Source: Pseudomonadales bacterium (GTDB lineage Bacteria; Pseudomonadota; Gammaproteobacteria; Pseudomonadales; UBA7434). Taken from it: a stretch of 64,000 nt of DNA. Each line of letters starts with the position of its first letter. Positions within the stretch are counted from its first letter, which is position 1. The translations under genes and the position numbers were made by a program. Where the stretch lies: NCBI GenBank assembly GCA_028223755.1, contig JAOIUY010000010.1:21005-85004 (forward strand), in the 5' to 3' direction. The notes under the pieces were generated by a model. The model worked only from the letters and a program-made list of their open reading frames with translations. It did no database searches and was not told the DNA's origin. This document shows, piece after piece, positions 62,641 to 64,000 of this stretch.

Positions 62641-64000
62641 ATGCACGATCAGGATAAAGATCCGCTAGAAACTCAAGAGTGGTTGGACTCACTTGAATCG
62701 GTAATTCACCAAACAGGTCGCGGTCGCGCTGCTTATTTATTACAGCAGTTGGTTGATCGTGCGGTTGATGCTGATATCAAGATGCCACCGGCGATTACTA
62801 CGCCCTACCGCAATACCATTTCTCCGATCAACGAAAAGCATATGCCTGGCGATTTGTTTATGGAGCGACGCATTCGTTCTATCACTCGTTGGAACGCAAT
62901 GGCAATGGTGATGCGCGCCAATGACAATAATGAAGGCTTGGGCGGTCACATCTCTAGCTTTTCATCGGCGGCAACACTTTATGATGTCGGTTATAACTAT
63001 TTCTTCCGCGGGCCTACCGATGACAAAGAAGGCGACCTTATTTATTACCAAGGTCATTTAGCACCGGGTATTTATGCGCGCTCTTATCTTGAAGGCCGTT
63101 TATCTGAAGAGCAGCTTGATAACTTCCGTCGCGAAGTCGATGGCAACGGTTTATCGTCTTACCCGCATCCATGGTTAATGCCTGATTACTGGCAGTTTCC
63201 TACCGTATCAATGGGCTTAGGTCCGATTCAGGCTATCTACCAAGCCCACGTTATGAAGTATCTCGACAAGCGTGAAATGGCGCGTCGTGATGATCGTAAA
63301 GTGTGGTGTTTCTTAGGTGATGGTGAGTGTGATGAGCCAGAATCGTTGGGTTCTATCTCAATGGCGGGTCGAGAGAAACTCGACAACTTAGTCTTTGTTA
63401 TTAACTGTAACTTACAGCGTCTTGATGGTCCTGTTCGTGGTAACGGTAAAATTGTTCAAGAGCTCGAAGGTGTTTTCCGTGGCGCGGGTTGGAATGTTAT
63501 TAAAGTGCTATGGGGTCGCCGCTGGGATCCATTGTTAGAGCGCGATAAAACGGGCTTACTACAGCAGCGTATGAATGAAGTACGCGATGGTGAATTACAG
63601 AATTATAAATTTAATGGTGGTGCGTACACACGTGCTCACTTCTTTGGTAAGTACCCAGAGTTGCTAGAGCTGGTTAAAGATTTATCGGATGACGACATCA
63701 TGAATCTTAACCGCGGTGGTCATGACCCCTATAAAGTCTATGCTGCTTATGCACAGGCGGTAGAGCATACGGGTCAGCCAACGGTTATCTTGGCGCAAAC
63801 CGTTAAAGGTTATGGTACGGGTGAGGCCGGTGAAGCGAATAACGAAACGCATTCATTGAAAAAGCTTGATACTGCCAGCCTTAAACAATTCCGCGATCGA
63901 TTTAATATCCCTCTCTCCGACAAAGAACTAGAAACTGTCCCTTATTATCGCCCGTCGCCAGATAGCCCAGAAATGGTTTATATGCGTAATCGTCGTGATA
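62641..64000 (+). CDS. aceE: Pyruvate dehydrogenase E1 component (partial, 5' part)
   Basis: The first 453 codons of the homodimeric E1 subunit, which decarboxylates pyruvate with thiamine diphosphate and acetylates the E2 lipoyl group. It starts MHDQDKDPLETQEWLDSLES. It has GGHISSFSSAATLYDVGYNYFFRG, VSMGLGPIQAIYQA and the ThDP motif GDGECDEPES through NLVFVINCNLQRLDGPVRGNGK, all typical of AceE. The frame is open to the window end; the gene normally runs to about 885 residues and is followed by aceF. No strong ribosome binding site is seen before the ATG. Confidence 0.97.
   Translation, partial: MHDQDKDPLETQEWLDSLESVIHQTGRGRAAYLLQQLVDRAVDADIKMPPAITTPYRNTISPINEKHMPGDLFMERRIRSITRWNAMAMVMRANDNNEGLGGHISSFSSAATLYDVGYNYFFRGPTDDKEGDLIYYQGHLAPGIYARSYLEGRLSEEQLDNFRREVDGNGLSSYPHPWLMPDYWQFPTVSMGLGPIQAIYQAHVMKYLDKREMARRDDRKVWCFLGDGECDEPESLGSISMAGREKLDNLVFVINCNLQRLDGPVRGNGKIVQELEGVFRGAGWNVIKVLWGRRWDPLLERDKTGLLQQRMNEVRDGELQNYKFNGGAYTRAHFFGKYPELLELVKDLSDDDIMNLNRGGHDPYKVYAAYAQAVEHTGQPTVILAQTVKGYGTGEAGEANNETHSLKKLDTASLKQFRDRFNIPLSDKELETVPYYRPSPDSPEMVYMRNRRD

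Overview
The window is a chromosomal segment of a Gram-negative gammaproteobacterium. This is supported by a complete tol-pal cluster, MotY (the sodium-type flagellar motor accessory protein), CysZ, RNase T, DgkA, BepA/PerM, a HexR-controlled gap gene and a homodimeric-type aceE. Moderate GC, many TTG/GTG starts and the gene mix fit a free-living aquatic or marine species, possibly near Cellvibrionales/Oceanospirillales. That placement is inference; no rRNA or species marker is present. Most of the window is ordinary core genome. I see no prophage, insertion sequence, CRISPR array or intact foreign island.

Layout. 1-1.2 kb: end of prfA, then prmC. 1.2-4.3 kb (minus): a two-gene signalling pair in which both the kinase-like protein and the receiver-like protein have lost their usual catalytic residues. 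4.7-12.6 kb: DoxX protein, a DEAD-box helicase (rhlB-like), cysZ, rnt-pyrC, motY, argG. 12.5-18.7 kb: the redox two-component system regA-regB (minus), divergent from an iron(III) ABC importer fbpABC (plus). Between them lie a 14-bp tandem repeat array and a Fur-like box. 19.5-21.4 kb: a decayed nitrate-regulation locus, with intact nasT, a truncated nasS and a membrane-protein remnant, preceded by a sigma54-like promoter. 21.4-29.7 kb: dgkA, a POT peptide transporter, prfC, a class III nucleotide cyclase, a small lipoprotein, a CorC/HlyC-like CBS protein and an AGA-rich orphan gene.

29.8-35.1 kb (minus): selO, a TonB-like protein, a broken lytic transglycosylase gene, proS and an HU protein with a lysine/alanine-rich tail. 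35.7-47.4 kb (plus): fmdB-aspS-ruvCAB-ybgC-tolQRAB-pal-cpoB-queE-queC, followed by tRNA-Lys(UUU). This long co-directional run covers translation, Holliday-junction resolution, envelope integrity and queuosine synthesis. 48-52.4 kb: an OadA/PycB-like carboxyltransferase without a biotin domain, gap, and its regulator hexR with two HexR-box sequences. 52.7-64 kb: an octaheme cytochrome c with TPRs, nadA, bepA, perM, an M16 protease and the start of aceE.

The most unusual non-coding property is a set of short-period (11-14 bp), low-copy tandem arrays. Each has its own unit sequence, and they sit at gene boundaries or inside N-terminal coding regions: 10130, 14505, 18667, 26963, 36003, 55237 and 56400. 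The best candidates for something undescribed are the degenerate signalling pair (1.2-4.3 kb), the biotin-domain-less carboxyltransferase (48.2 kb), the 38-bp perfect palindrome after aspS and the orphan terminator at 35.3 kb.
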